Source: Nitrospinota bacterium
GTDB lineage: Bacteria > Nitrospinota > Nitrospinia > Nitrospinales > VA-1
DNA length: 15,970 nucleotides
Assembly (NCBI GenBank): GCA_002731985.1
Contig: PCCT01000039.1
Coordinates: forward strand, 10,695-26,664
Reading direction: 5' to 3'
How positions within the stretch are numbered: position 1 is the first letter of the stretch; every line of letters starts with the position of its first letter. Position numbers and translations under genes: made by a program. The notes beneath the pieces were generated by a model, which was not told the DNA's origin, made no database searches, and saw only the letters and a list, made by a program, of their open reading frames with translations. Of the stretch, positions 1 to 7,714 are shown in pieces.

Positions 1-1221
1 CGCAAGGTGGAACTCCATAAAGCAGGTACCGAAGAGATTCGTGATATCACCTGCTGCCCGGGGTCGGAGACCTGTAATCTGGGTATCACAGCATCACGCG
101 GACTGGTTAAGCACTTGAACAATGAAATGGAAAATGGTTTTCCAAACTCGCAGGAATTAGACCATATTTCCATCAAGGCCAGTGGATGCCCCAACTCATG
201 CGGTCAGCATCACATCGCTTCCATAGGTTTCCATGGCGGCGCAAAAAAAATAAACGGAGTCCTTGCACCTCACTACGAAGTGCTGTTGGGTGGTGGAGTT
301 GATGAAGACACGGTTACTTTCGGCACTTCTGTGATAAAGATCCCATCGAAAAACGCACCGCAGGCAACCCGACAGGTCATTGATGCCTACAAAAACGAAA
401 AGAATGAAAATGAATCCTTTGGAGAGTTTTTTAAACGGAAAGGAAAGGACTTCTTCCGCGAGTTGCTTTATTCACTAAGAGACCTTCCTGACATAGAAAA
501 GGATCCACAGGCTTATATTGATTTTGGATCGGAGAAAAAATTCAGCCTTGAGGACCGTGGTCAGGGTGAATGCGCGGGCGCTGTTACCGATATGATCACA
601 GACCGCCTGTCAGAATCGGAACGAGCTCACTTTCAAAGCAAACTTTCACTGGAGAAAAGCACGCACACCGAAGCGATCGATCATGCCAAACGCTCGACGG
701 TAGCTTCCGCAAGGGCGCTCCTTGTTACGGAAGGAATGGACTTCAATGACGACCTTGAATGCATTCTGAAATTCCATTCTCTCATCATCGACATGGAAAT
801 TGTCTCGGCAAAGTTCGCAGTGATGGCGGAACGTTTTGAAGAAGACACTTCATCGGCCGATCAGGAAATGGCTTCATGGTGGGTCCAGAACAGCGGTGAA
901 CTTTCCGAAGAGTGCCGGAAGGTTAACGATAAAATGCAGTCGGATAAATCATTACGAATTCGCACTGGAGGAGAAGAAAAGAGCTCCAGCGCCGGAGGCG
1001 CATTTCAGAAGATTGATTTACTGGGAGTCAAATGTCCATTCAACTACGTCAAAACAAAACTTAAGCTGGAGACTATGGCTTCGGGCGATTCATTAGAAGT
1101 TCTGCTTGACCAGGGTGAACCTGAGCAAAATGTTCCTCGTAGCGTCCAGAATGATGGCCACAAGGTATTATCCATGGGCAAAGAAAACGGACACTTTAAA
1201 ATGGTCATCGAAAAGGCCTGA
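1..1221 (+). CDS. Siroheme sulfite/nitrite reductase C-terminal part fused to helical domain and TusA domain (5' partial)
   Basis: The frame is open from base 1, so the gene begins outside the window; the GTG at base 7 is probably internal. Residues are numbered from base 1 (406 visible). A C-x5-C motif (C19, C25, in CCPGSETC) and a C-x3-C motif (C63, C67, in SGCPNSCGQH) are the [4Fe-4S]-siroheme ligands of the assimilatory sulfite/ferredoxin-nitrite reductase family, which carries out six-electron reduction of sulfite or nitrite. After the reductase fold comes a mostly helical region (about 140-310) with a GECAG motif near 188-192 and an ARALL segment near 237-241, loosely HEPN-like. The C-terminus (about 335-406) resembles TusA/SirA, with the G-x-x-CP motif and C345 as the likely sulfur-carrying cysteine. 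Reductase and sulfur carrier in one chain suggest reduced sulfur is handed on directly, favouring sulfite over nitrite as substrate; this is inference. A 9-base gap separates it from yicC. Confidence 0.85.
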   Translation, partial: RKVELHKAGTEEIRDITCCPGSETCNLGITASRGLVKHLNNEMENGFPNSQELDHISIKASGCPNSCGQHHIASIGFHGGAKKINGVLAPHYEVLLGGGVDEDTVTFGTSVIKIPSKNAPQATRQVIDAYKNEKNENESFGEFFKRKGKDFFRELLYSLRDLPDIEKDPQAYIDFGSEKKFSLEDRGQGECAGAVTDMITDRLSESERAHFQSKLSLEKSTHTEAIDHAKRSTVASARALLVTEGMDFNDDLECILKFHSLIIDMEIVSAKFAVMAERFEEDTSSADQEMASWWVQNSGELSEECRKVNDKMQSDKSLRIRTGGEEKSSSAGGAFQKIDLLGVKCPFNYVKTKLKLETMASGDSLEVLLDQGEPEQNVPRSVQNDGHKVLSMGKENGHFKMVIEKA

Positions 1222-1230
1222 TCGCGAAAA

Positions 1231-2112
1231 ATGCTAAAAAGTATGACCGGCTTTGCCCGGTACGAAAACCAAAATGGGGAGCTTACCTGCAAAGTAGAAA
1301 TTAAGTCGGTAAACAACCGGTTTATCGACATTAATACCCGCCTGCCAAAGTCTTTGGCGGCGCTTGAGCTTCCTTTAAAGAAACTGGTTAAATCAAAATG
1401 CGCCAGAGGTTCGTTTGACATAAGTATTTCTTTAGAAAGTAACGGACAATCAGGAGCCAACTTTGAAATCAAACCCAACCTGCCCCTGGCCGCCCAATAT
1501 TTAAAAGCTTTCAACCAAATCAGGGATGACCTGAAACTGCAGGGAGAAATTGATATAAACGCAATCCTGGGCCAGAGGGATATCGTAAAACCGGAACTAA
1601 AAGAGCCCGATGACTCCAGCGAAGAAACGGTCACCTCAACGGTCGAAAAGACTCTCAGCGATCTCATAAAAATGCGCGAAGAAGAAGGCGCTAATCTGGA
1701 AAAGGATATTATCAGCCAGATCAAGGGTATCGAGAAATTGGGTGGCGCTATTAAATCTTTACAATCGACTACTGTTCAAGAGTTTCAAGACAGGCTGAAG
1801 GAAAAAATTCAGACTCTGACCAATGGCATGGAACTCGATCCAGCACGCATGGCTCAGGAAACGGCTCTATTGGCAGACCGCTGTGATGTAACGGAAGAAA
1901 TAATCAGATTAAAAAGCCACCTTGACCAATTCTATAAATTAGTCGAATCGGATGAACCCCAGGGGCGCAAACTGGAATTTTTGACTCAGGAAATCAACCG
2001 GGAAGTAAATACTATTGGGTCAAAAACTATTGATATTGAAGTTTCAAAAGCCGTGATAGAAATGAAAAGTCGACTGGAAAAAATACGCGAGCAACTGGCT
2101 AATATTGAATAA
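1231..2112 (+). CDS. yicC: YicC/YloC family endoribonuclease
   Basis: The 293-residue protein has the normal family length. The N-terminus MLKSMTGFAR and the following EIKSVNNRF segment are hallmarks of the YicC N-terminal domain. The C-terminal part (about 210-293) carries the DUF1732 signature, including DRCDVTEEI and the EPQGRKLEFLTQEINRE block. Family members are cytoplasmic RNases linked to RNA turnover and stationary-phase fitness; that role is known from the family and not visible in the sequence. The ATG lies 9 bases after the preceding stop and has no clear Shine-Dalgarno sequence, which is common for the genes of this block. Placement just before gmk is a widespread bacterial arrangement and supports the identification. 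Confidence 0.95.
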   Translation: MLKSMTGFARYENQNGELTCKVEIKSVNNRFIDINTRLPKSLAALELPLKKLVKSKCARGSFDISISLESNGQSGANFEIKPNLPLAAQYLKAFNQIRDDLKLQGEIDINAILGQRDIVKPELKEPDDSSEETVTSTVEKTLSDLIKMREEEGANLEKDIISQIKGIEKLGGAIKSLQSTTVQEFQDRLKEKIQTLTNGMELDPARMAQETALLADRCDVTEEIIRLKSHLDQFYKLVESDEPQGRKLEFLTQEINREVNTIGSKTIDIEVSKAVIEMKSRLEKIREQLANIE

Positions 2113-2191
2113 ATCGTTTATAGCTTTCTGAATAATTTTTGATTTAAAATTATCCTTTCCATTTAAGTCGGACCGGTTAACAAACCAAACT

Positions 2192-2818
2192 ATGAAATCC
2201 AAAGGCATCGTATTCATACTTTCTGCGCCGTCGGGTACGGGTAAAACCACCACCTGCAAAATATTGAAGCAGAAACTCCCTGAACTCAAATTCAGTGTTT
2301 CCCATACAACAAGAGAAGCTCGCAGTGGGGAAAGTGAAGGCGAGGATTATTTCTATATCTCGCAAAAGGATTTTGAAGACAAAATCAAACGCGATGAGTT
2401 TCTTGAGTGGGCAAAAGTCCACAAACAATATTATGGCACCGCCTTCGAAACGATAGACCGTCACCGTCAAAACGGAGAAGATATTTTAATTGAACTGGAT
2501 GTCCAGGGAGCAAAGTCTTTAAGGGACATAAACTATGACGCCGTTTTCATTTTCATCCTGCCCCCATCCTTGAAGGAATTAGAGGAAAGGTTGACCAAAC
2601 GAGGCACTGAACCGCCGGAAATAATCAGGGATCGAATGAAAGTGGGCAAAAATGAAATTAAGCAATACGAGTTTTATGACTACATATTAACTAACGTGAA
2701 TGTAGAAGAAACCGCTGAAAATTTACTTTCCATCATTCGAGCAGAGCGTTGCCGCAAAGAAATATACGAGCCCTCCCCCGACCTCAGTAGTCTGCTCAAT
2801 AGCAAGGTGAACGCCTGA
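2192..2818 (+). CDS. gmk: Guanylate kinase
   Basis: Cytoplasmic enzyme that phosphorylates GMP to GDP with ATP in purine nucleotide synthesis and salvage. The P-loop APSGTGKTT sits at residues 12-20. The GMP-binding segment follows, with SHTTRxxR near residue 40 and the GEDYFYIS stretch near residue 50. ELDVQGA near residue 105 is the conserved Walker-B-like strand. The length of 208 residues is normal. The ATG follows a 79-base gap after yicC, and I see no strong ribosome binding site. The stop overlaps the hisC start by one base (TGATG), so the two are probably translationally coupled. Many bacteria have rpoZ directly after gmk; here hisC takes that place. Confidence 0.96.
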   Translation: MKSKGIVFILSAPSGTGKTTTCKILKQKLPELKFSVSHTTREARSGESEGEDYFYISQKDFEDKIKRDEFLEWAKVHKQYYGTAFETIDRHRQNGEDILIELDVQGAKSLRDINYDAVFIFILPPSLKELEERLTKRGTEPPEIIRDRMKVGKNEIKQYEFYDYILTNVNVEETAENLLSIIRAERCRKEIYEPSPDLSSLLNSKVNA

Positions 2819-3900
2819 TGTCCAACGTGGACCTCATGAACCTGATCCAGGGTAACATTCACGCCCTGAAACCTTACCACGTGGAAAACATCGACTGCGA
2901 TGTGAAATTACACGCTAACGAAAATCCATTTCCTCCCTCAGAGGAACTCCTGGAAACATTCACGGCGTCAATCCGTAACTTTCAGTTAAACAGATACCCC
3001 GACCCGGACAGCAAAAAGCTTAAAGACTCCATCGCGAAAAGGCTAAACACAGACACGAGTCGCCTAGTCATCGGTAACGGTTCGGATGAAATAATCCTTT
3101 TATTGCTTCAGGTATTTTGCAGTGAAGGCGACTCTATTATCTTCCCCGATCCCACTTTTGCTATGTACGCGATCATAGCCAAAGGACTGGGAGTCAAGCC
3201 AGTCAACATACCGCTGAATGACCACTGGGATTTTGATGCAGATGAACTCTTGAAAGTAGCAGAACACAATAAATCCCGTATCATTTTTCTGAGCTATCCC
3301 AACAATCCAACAGGCAACTGCTTTTCAGAGAACCAAGTGAGGAAAGTTGTAGAAAATTTCAGCGGAATCGTGGTGGTAGATGAAGCTTATTATGACTTTG
3401 CACGCAAGAGTTTCGTAGGTGAAATTAATAAACATAACAACCTGGTGGTTTTAAGAAGCTTATCTAAAATAGGCTTGGCTGGTTTGCGCGTGGGGTTTGG
3501 AGTAGCCGACCCATTGATCATTGATCAAATCAATAAGGTGCGACTGCCTTACAACTCAAACACAGTGTCCCAAACCCTGGCGGAATATCTAATCACTCAT
3601 TTTGATCCAGTTCAAAAACAGATAGATTCTATTCTTGATGAGCGTGTCCGCCTTATGGGTGAACTGGAGAAAATGGATTCATTAACTGTATTTCCATCAG
3701 ACTCAAATTTCTTTTTGTTCCGAACCGAGCAATCTGCTGATAAAATATTTAGATATTTAATAGACAATGGAATTCTGATTCGCAATCTGAGTTCCCACCC
3801 AAGATTAAATAACTGCCTGAGAATTACAGTAGGAACCAGAGGGGAAAACGACCAGTTTCTCTCAAAAATGGCAGACTATGCACAGATAGGAAATCCGTAA
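2818..3900 (+). CDS. hisC: Histidinol-phosphate aminotransferase
   Basis: PLP-dependent fold-type I aminotransferase of 360 residues, the usual HisC length. It converts imidazole-acetol phosphate and glutamate to histidinol phosphate and 2-oxoglutarate in histidine synthesis. Visible motifs are LHANENPFPP (31-40, substrate-binding N-terminal segment), NRYPDP (58-63), GNGSDEII (86-93), SYPNNPTG (159-166), VVDEAYYDF (186-194) and the Schiff-base lysine K217 in SLSKIGLAGLRVGF. The C-terminal RITVGTRGEN motif binds substrate carboxylate or phosphate in the family. The start codon shares one base with the gmk stop. No other his genes lie in the window, so this is a his gene outside a his operon. 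Related aromatic or cobalamin-pathway aminotransferases share the fold; HisC is the best fit by motif set and length. Confidence 0.93.
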   Translation: MSNVDLMNLIQGNIHALKPYHVENIDCDVKLHANENPFPPSEELLETFTASIRNFQLNRYPDPDSKKLKDSIAKRLNTDTSRLVIGNGSDEIILLLLQVFCSEGDSIIFPDPTFAMYAIIAKGLGVKPVNIPLNDHWDFDADELLKVAEHNKSRIIFLSYPNNPTGNCFSENQVRKVVENFSGIVVVDEAYYDFARKSFVGEINKHNNLVVLRSLSKIGLAGLRVGFGVADPLIIDQINKVRLPYNSNTVSQTLAEYLITHFDPVQKQIDSILDERVRLMGELEKMDSLTVFPSDSNFFLFRTEQSADKIFRYLIDNGILIRNLSSHPRLNNCLRITVGTRGENDQFLSKMADYAQIGNP

Positions 3901-3948
3901 AGTTCTTCACAGACTACCGCAATTAAGAAGACAGGATTTACTCGATCC

Positions 3949-4971
3949 ATGAAGTTATCTCTCAAACCAACCCTATTATACCTGTTCACAGGATCCCTGA
4001 TATTTATCTGGGGAACAGGAGGACTTTTCTATTACCAGTCATCGCATCCAGCCGGGGAAGACACACAAGCTGTAATAGTCAATATCCCGCCGGGAGCCAC
4101 TCTGAAACAAATCTCCGCCGACCTCAAAGACCGTAATCTTATCCGCAGTGCCAGCGCCTTTCGCTTACTGGCAAACATTCGAAAAAAACAAACTCAAATC
4201 CAAATCGGCGAGTATGAACTTCGTCAGTCCATGCTTCCTGTGGAAATATTGACAACCATCACCAGCGGAAAAACTGTCCTTCATCCTGTCACCATCCCCG
4301 AGGGCTACCGAATTACAGAAATCGCTCAATTGCTGGTCGAACGAAACCTTGCAGATAAAGAAGTTTTTATAAAAGAGGGCCGGGACATGGAGGTGAAAAG
4401 CATGCTAAAGATTCCATCCGGTTCGCTGGAAGGTTATCTTTTTCCCGAAACCTACCACTTCAGCAGGTATGACTCCGAGCGCAAAATTATTCGCACCATG
4501 ACCGACACATTTAAACAACGCGTGCTCACCCCTGACATATTGAACAAAATACGAAAATCTAAAATGTCCTTGCATGAAGTCATCACCCTCGCTTCGCTGA
4601 TTGAAAAGGAAACGGGGAAAGGCGATGAGCGAAAACATATTTCTTCTGTATTCCACAACCGTCTGCACAAAAATATGCGCCTGCAAACAGACCCGACAGT
4701 AATTTACGCGATCCAGGGATTTGACGGTAATATACGCAAAAAGGATTTAAGCATAGATTCACCTTACAACACATACCGCTACAAAGGACTCCCCCCTGGA
4801 CCTATCGCCAGTCCAGGGTTAAAATCAATTATCGCGGCTTTGAATCCGATCAAGACAAATCATCTATATTTCGTTTCGCGAAAAGATGGCAGTCATCATT
4901 TTTCATCCAGCCTTAAGGAGCATAATCGCGCCGTGCGAAAATACCAACTGAGGAAAGTCAAGAGACGATAG
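3949..4971 (+). CDS. mltG: Endolytic murein transglycosylase MltG (YceG family)
   Basis: Inner-membrane lytic transglycosylase that cuts nascent glycan strands and so limits peptidoglycan chain length. One N-terminal membrane helix (about 8-30) is followed by a LysM-like segment (about 43-75, IPPGATLKQIS) and the YceG catalytic domain. Family hallmarks are EGYLFPETYHF (161-171), ASLIEKETG (215-223) with the probable catalytic glutamate E219, FHNRL (235-239), LQTDPTVIYA (245-254), SPYNTY (271-276) and GLPPGPIASPG (280-290). The length of 340 residues is typical. The start is 48 bases after hisC and may belong to the same transcription unit. No terminator is evident between mltG and the downstream scar region. 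Confidence 0.95.
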   Translation: MKLSLKPTLLYLFTGSLIFIWGTGGLFYYQSSHPAGEDTQAVIVNIPPGATLKQISADLKDRNLIRSASAFRLLANIRKKQTQIQIGEYELRQSMLPVEILTTITSGKTVLHPVTIPEGYRITEIAQLLVERNLADKEVFIKEGRDMEVKSMLKIPSGSLEGYLFPETYHFSRYDSERKIIRTMTDTFKQRVLTPDILNKIRKSKMSLHEVITLASLIEKETGKGDERKHISSVFHNRLHKNMRLQTDPTVIYAIQGFDGNIRKKDLSIDSPYNTYRYKGLPPGPIASPGLKSIIAALNPIKTNHLYFVSRKDGSHHFSSSLKEHNRAVRKYQLRKVKRR

Positions 4972-4994
4972 TTTCTATCAGAACGGAGTCAGTC

Positions 4995-5192
4995 ATGAAA
5001 AACTCAACTTTTGAGGAAGCTCAAAAGAGGAGAGGGCTCGACAGAAGCGAACACCCCATTTTCAATCTATGGTTGCGCGCTGGAATGATTCTCACGGTTA
5101 TAGTCTCTTACCAAGGCAATTTCACCAAAGAATTGTCCACTGCCCAAATGAGTAGGTTCAGGTTCCAGGTCAATCTCGACGCATCCATTTGA
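4995..5192 (+). pseudogene. Possible 5' fragment of a lost gene (short frame with good RBS)
   Basis: A 65-codon frame starts at an ATG with GGAG at 4985-4988, six bases upstream, a good ribosome binding site. The first 30 or so residues (MKNSTFEEAQKRRGLDRSEH onward) look like a polar protein N-terminus. From about base 5070 the frame overlaps, antisense, the cyclic-nucleotide-domain remnant and reads as shadow sequence. The simplest reading is the start of a gene whose body was removed by a deletion that joined it tail-to-tail to the remnant. It could also be a spurious frame, or a real small protein. I do not recognise the product. Confidence 0.25.
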
Positions 5193-5582
5193 AATGAAGT
5201 ACATGGCGTCCCCCACCTCACCTTTGCGTATTATCTTTTCACCGGGGATTACTAATCTGGGCTTTAGTAGTTGAACGACCTTCCCTATCCTATCAGGAGA
5301 AAGTTTCGCAAAAAAAGGAACTTTCTCTACAAGCTTTGCCGGCTCCAACCCAAGGTTCAAAACAGGATTATTAAAATATGTATCCATGCTCTTTTCAAGC
5401 TCGCATTGAAGGTCAAAGTAAACTTCCTTACCAATCAGATCATTATCAAGCGCTCCTTGATACTCATCTTCTTCAAGGTGAAGTGCTGTTTTATTCAGAT
5501 ATTTTTCCTTGATAGTCCCCAAACCTATAAATATCCCAGACTTCTTTTCTAAAATAGACAAAACTTTAAAGTTCTTGCCCAC
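5067..5582 (-). pseudogene. Remnant of a CPA1 (NhaP-type) antiporter C-terminal tail with truncated cyclic nucleotide-binding domain
   Basis: The 171-codon frame encodes a short leader and a linker (about 45-80), then the first part of a cNMP-binding domain (about 85-160): VPFFAKLSPDRIGKVVQLL, PGEKIIRKGEVGDAMYFISN and SGQFFGEIALV. This linker-plus-domain layout resembles the cytoplasmic tail of bacterial sodium/proton antiporters with C-terminal cNMP domains. No transmembrane antiporter portion precedes it: an in-frame TGA lies two codons before the GTG, and no minus-strand frame between 5583 and 5752 encodes membrane helices. The domain stops inside the phosphate-binding cassette, after GEIALV plus 13 residues, so its last strands and C-helix are missing. 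Both ends therefore look truncated. The alternative is a small soluble protein with a degenerate domain, but the missing cassette argues against ligand binding. Confidence 0.6.
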
Positions 5583-5742
5583 TCCTCAAACTTCCATTTT
5601 CTAGTAATTCAAACCTTCTGAGCCCACCCCATCAATAAAAATCAAATAACCCCACATTTATGAGATAATAAACATAGTAAATATCTACTTTCTGGCTGAT
5701 ATCAAAAGCATGAATTAACAATCAGCAAAACCTTTTGCTTGC

Positions 5743-5748
5743 AGGAGG
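5743..5748 (+). promoter_or_regulatory. Strong Shine-Dalgarno that sets the start of the following gene at 5753
   Basis: AGGAGG lies four bases upstream of the ATG at 5753. The in-frame TTG at 5735 lies upstream of this site and would place it inside the coding region, so the ATG is preferred. It is among the best ribosome binding sites in the window; most neighbouring genes have weak ones. A 14-base inverted repeat (GCAAAA-CC-TTTTGC, 5725-5738) lies just before it. Confidence 0.7.
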
Positions 5749-5752
5749 AAGC

Positions 5753-6301
5753 ATGACCCATACCGAATACAAGGAACCTAAAATTGATAACACCTCATGG
5801 AACCGGTGGGTGGAAGAGAATCTGGGTCGGGCCAAGGAAATTTACGTGGAAGCCGTTAAAAATCTGAGCAGTATCTCCCGGCTGTCTATTTCCAGAGCCC
5901 GCGATGAATCAAAATTTTTCATATCAAACCTCAATGTTGTGGATTTTATATGGGGATTTATTTCCATGGCGGTCATAGGGTTTGCATCGCTGTTTCTGCT
6001 TGCCGGAGTTGGGCTTGTCGGCTACCAGGTGGTCCTGTGGATGCAAGATGGTGTATGGTCTGAGTTTCCAATAGCAATTTTGTTTAACTTTCTATTCGAA
6101 GGCACTGTCCCTGCGCAGTGGTTGACCAATCCTGAATCGTGGGTAGGACTACAAAAAGTAGTGGAGTGGCTTCTGGCAAATGTTCCACTATCTGCAGCCT
6201 TGATCATACCTTCGCTTGTGGTTATAAGTGTAATGGCCTGTATATCTGCACTGGCACTTGTTTTCAGGTTCTATCAATTTAAAAAGGATGAAAAGAACTG
6301 A
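5753..6301 (+). CDS. Hypothetical inner-membrane protein, two predicted membrane segments
   Basis: The protein has 182 residues from the ATG chosen by its AGGAGG site. I do not recognise the family. Residues 1-60 are polar and probably helical, with no signal-peptide character. A long hydrophobic segment (about 62-96) follows, long enough for one helix plus a turn. The middle part (about 100-143) is mixed and tryptophan-rich (W102, W123, W130, W139). A second hydrophobic helix spans about 145-172, followed by the short basic/acidic tail FKKDEKN. This suggests both termini in the cytoplasm with a periplasmic central loop. It stands alone, with a 170-base AT-rich gap upstream and a strong terminator downstream, so it is probably a single-gene transcript. 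Nothing in the sequence points to a function. Confidence 0.75.
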   Translation: MTHTEYKEPKIDNTSWNRWVEENLGRAKEIYVEAVKNLSSISRLSISRARDESKFFISNLNVVDFIWGFISMAVIGFASLFLLAGVGLVGYQVVLWMQDGVWSEFPIAILFNFLFEGTVPAQWLTNPESWVGLQKVVEWLLANVPLSAALIIPSLVVISVMACISALALVFRFYQFKKDEKN

Positions 6302-6361
6302 ATCTATTCAGCGCAAAATCATTTCGCATGCAAGAATAAACAGTTATCACAATATCCCAAT

Positions 6362-6402
6362 AAAAATGCCCGTCTCCCCAGAAAGGAGACGGGCATTTTT
6401 TT
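6362..6402. terminator. Strong bidirectional intrinsic terminator
   Basis: A perfect 16-base inverted repeat, AAAAATGCCCGTCTCC (6362-6377) and its complement (6385-6400), encloses a 7-base loop (6378-6384). The T-run at 6396-6402 gives a U-tract for plus-strand transcripts, and the A-run at 6362-6366 does the same for minus-strand transcripts. It sits between convergent genes ending at 6301 and 6413, exactly where a shared terminator is expected. Confidence 0.95.
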
Positions 6403-6412
6403 CTTCAAATTC

Positions 6413-7714
6413 CTACCCTGCTTCCAATTCACGGAATAGATTCGCTTCTGATCGATTATAAATTGCCAGACCCGCGATCAAGGTACCCATAACACTTGCG
6501 GTGAGACCGGGAATAACCCCACGCACAAATCCCCCAACGCTTAAACGGGCTCGTACCACATCACTGAGCATCAATCCGCTTTGCGCAAATGCATCCCCCA
6601 TATTCAACCCAACTTCCTGCAAAGCATAAGTACAAGCACCACCAAGGGCACAACCGGCAACTGACCCAACAATCCCTACAACAAGTGACTCGCCAACTAA
6701 GCTTAAGATCAGGCGTGAATGCGTCTCTCCCATCGCCAGCCGAATCCCCATCTCGCCATAACGGTGGATGCCGTTAAGAATTCCGGCGTTCCACAACACC
6801 ACCACCATCAGAAACAAAAATATGCCTATTATGAATTTACGCACGACCAGAAACTTTTCAGCAATAGGACGAATATGTCTCTGATCCAGAATTGATACAG
6901 CCATAGGAAGGTCATCCCTGGCCCAGCCAGAAGGATGAATATCTATGAGCGCCTTCAATGCTGACTCCAATCTCGAACGATATTCGTCGTACTCATGAAA
7001 AGAAACATGAGCCGGAAGATAACCCAGCCAATCGGTCACCATATCGTGCAGATAAAAAGTTTCCTGCGCATCAGCCAGGTCCATAAGAGCCATTTTTTTA
7101 TCCATGGCAAAAATTCCAAAGCGGACAAACCCAACCACCGTAAAGTTATCCGTGGCTATTCCACCATCGAAAGTCTGACCGATCAAAGTCACCGATTTAT
7201 TAATTTCAAGTTCAAGAGTCCTTGCCAACTGGTAGCCCACCAGAATTTCACCTCGCTTATCCGGCATCCTTCCACGAGTAAGAGATTCCGCAAGATTCAA
7301 GCGTTTTAACTCAGTAGAGTCCTGTGACAGCAGGTCCAACGCCATTCCCATCACCGGAGTATGACTTCTGGTTTCACCCTGCTCATCAGGGACATCCATA
7401 ATTGCTCCCCATCTTATGCGTGGCGACCACTCTATTGCTGGATCGGAATTTTTCTTAAGCCAATCTCCTGTTTCTTTTTGAGAACCTAACGCACGATCCA
7501 TCGGATTCAAATGTTCTTCGTCATAGAAAGGTTTATTGACAACACGCAGATGTCCCGTATCCAGGTGAGCGGTGCTATCCATCATTCCCATGATCACCCC
7601 GTCCATAAAACCCACCAACACAATCACCAAAGCGACTCCAACCGTAATGACCAAGAATGGAAATAATGATCGTGTGCGATCCCGCAACATTCCCTTGATC
7701 AACCATCTGATCAT
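6413..7714 (-). CDS. FtsX/LolC/MacB-type ABC transporter permease (second permease)
   Basis: The protein has 433 residues when started at the ATG ending at 7714, which overlaps the previous stop by four bases (ATGA) and follows a purine-rich GGGGAAGGGGG stretch. A longer in-frame start exists upstream but would run deep into the preceding gene. Topology is typical of type VII ABC permeases: one N-terminal helix (about 17-40), a large periplasmic domain (about 41-290, MacB-PCD-like), then helices near 293-313, 340-365 and 397-418. After the second helix, HRYGEMGIRLAMGETHSRLI (317-336) matches the coupling region of FtsX-like permeases that contacts the ATPase. The C-terminus (FRELEAG) lacks the usual P-x-x-ALR ending found in its partner. 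It probably forms a heterodimer with the permease encoded upstream, as LolC and LolE do. The substrate is not evident. Confidence 0.9.
   Translation of the reverse strand: MIRWLIKGMLRDRTRSLFPFLVITVGVALVIVLVGFMDGVIMGMMDSTAHLDTGHLRVVNKPFYDEEHLNPMDRALGSQKETGDWLKKNSDPAIEWSPRIRWGAIMDVPDEQGETRSHTPVMGMALDLLSQDSTELKRLNLAESLTRGRMPDKRGEILVGYQLARTLELEINKSVTLIGQTFDGGIATDNFTVVGFVRFGIFAMDKKMALMDLADAQETFYLHDMVTDWLGYLPAHVSFHEYDEYRSRLESALKALIDIHPSGWARDDLPMAVSILDQRHIRPIAEKFLVVRKFIIGIFLFLMVVVLWNAGILNGIHRYGEMGIRLAMGETHSRLILSLVGESLVVGIVGSVAGCALGGACTYALQEVGLNMGDAFAQSGLMLSDVVRARLSVGGFVRGVIPGLTASVMGTLIAGLAIYNRSEANLFRELEAG

Noticed and set aside
1044..1724. Long open frame of 226 codons on the minus strand
   Set aside because: It lies antisense to the reductase end and yicC, both of which have clear family motifs; its own translation is serine/phenylalanine-rich shadow sequence with no domain.
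5695..5726. GCTGAT and ATCAGC inverted arms upstream of the membrane-protein gene
   Set aside because: Arms are only six bases with a 20-base spacer in AT-rich sequence, easily by chance; no T-run or known operator consensus.
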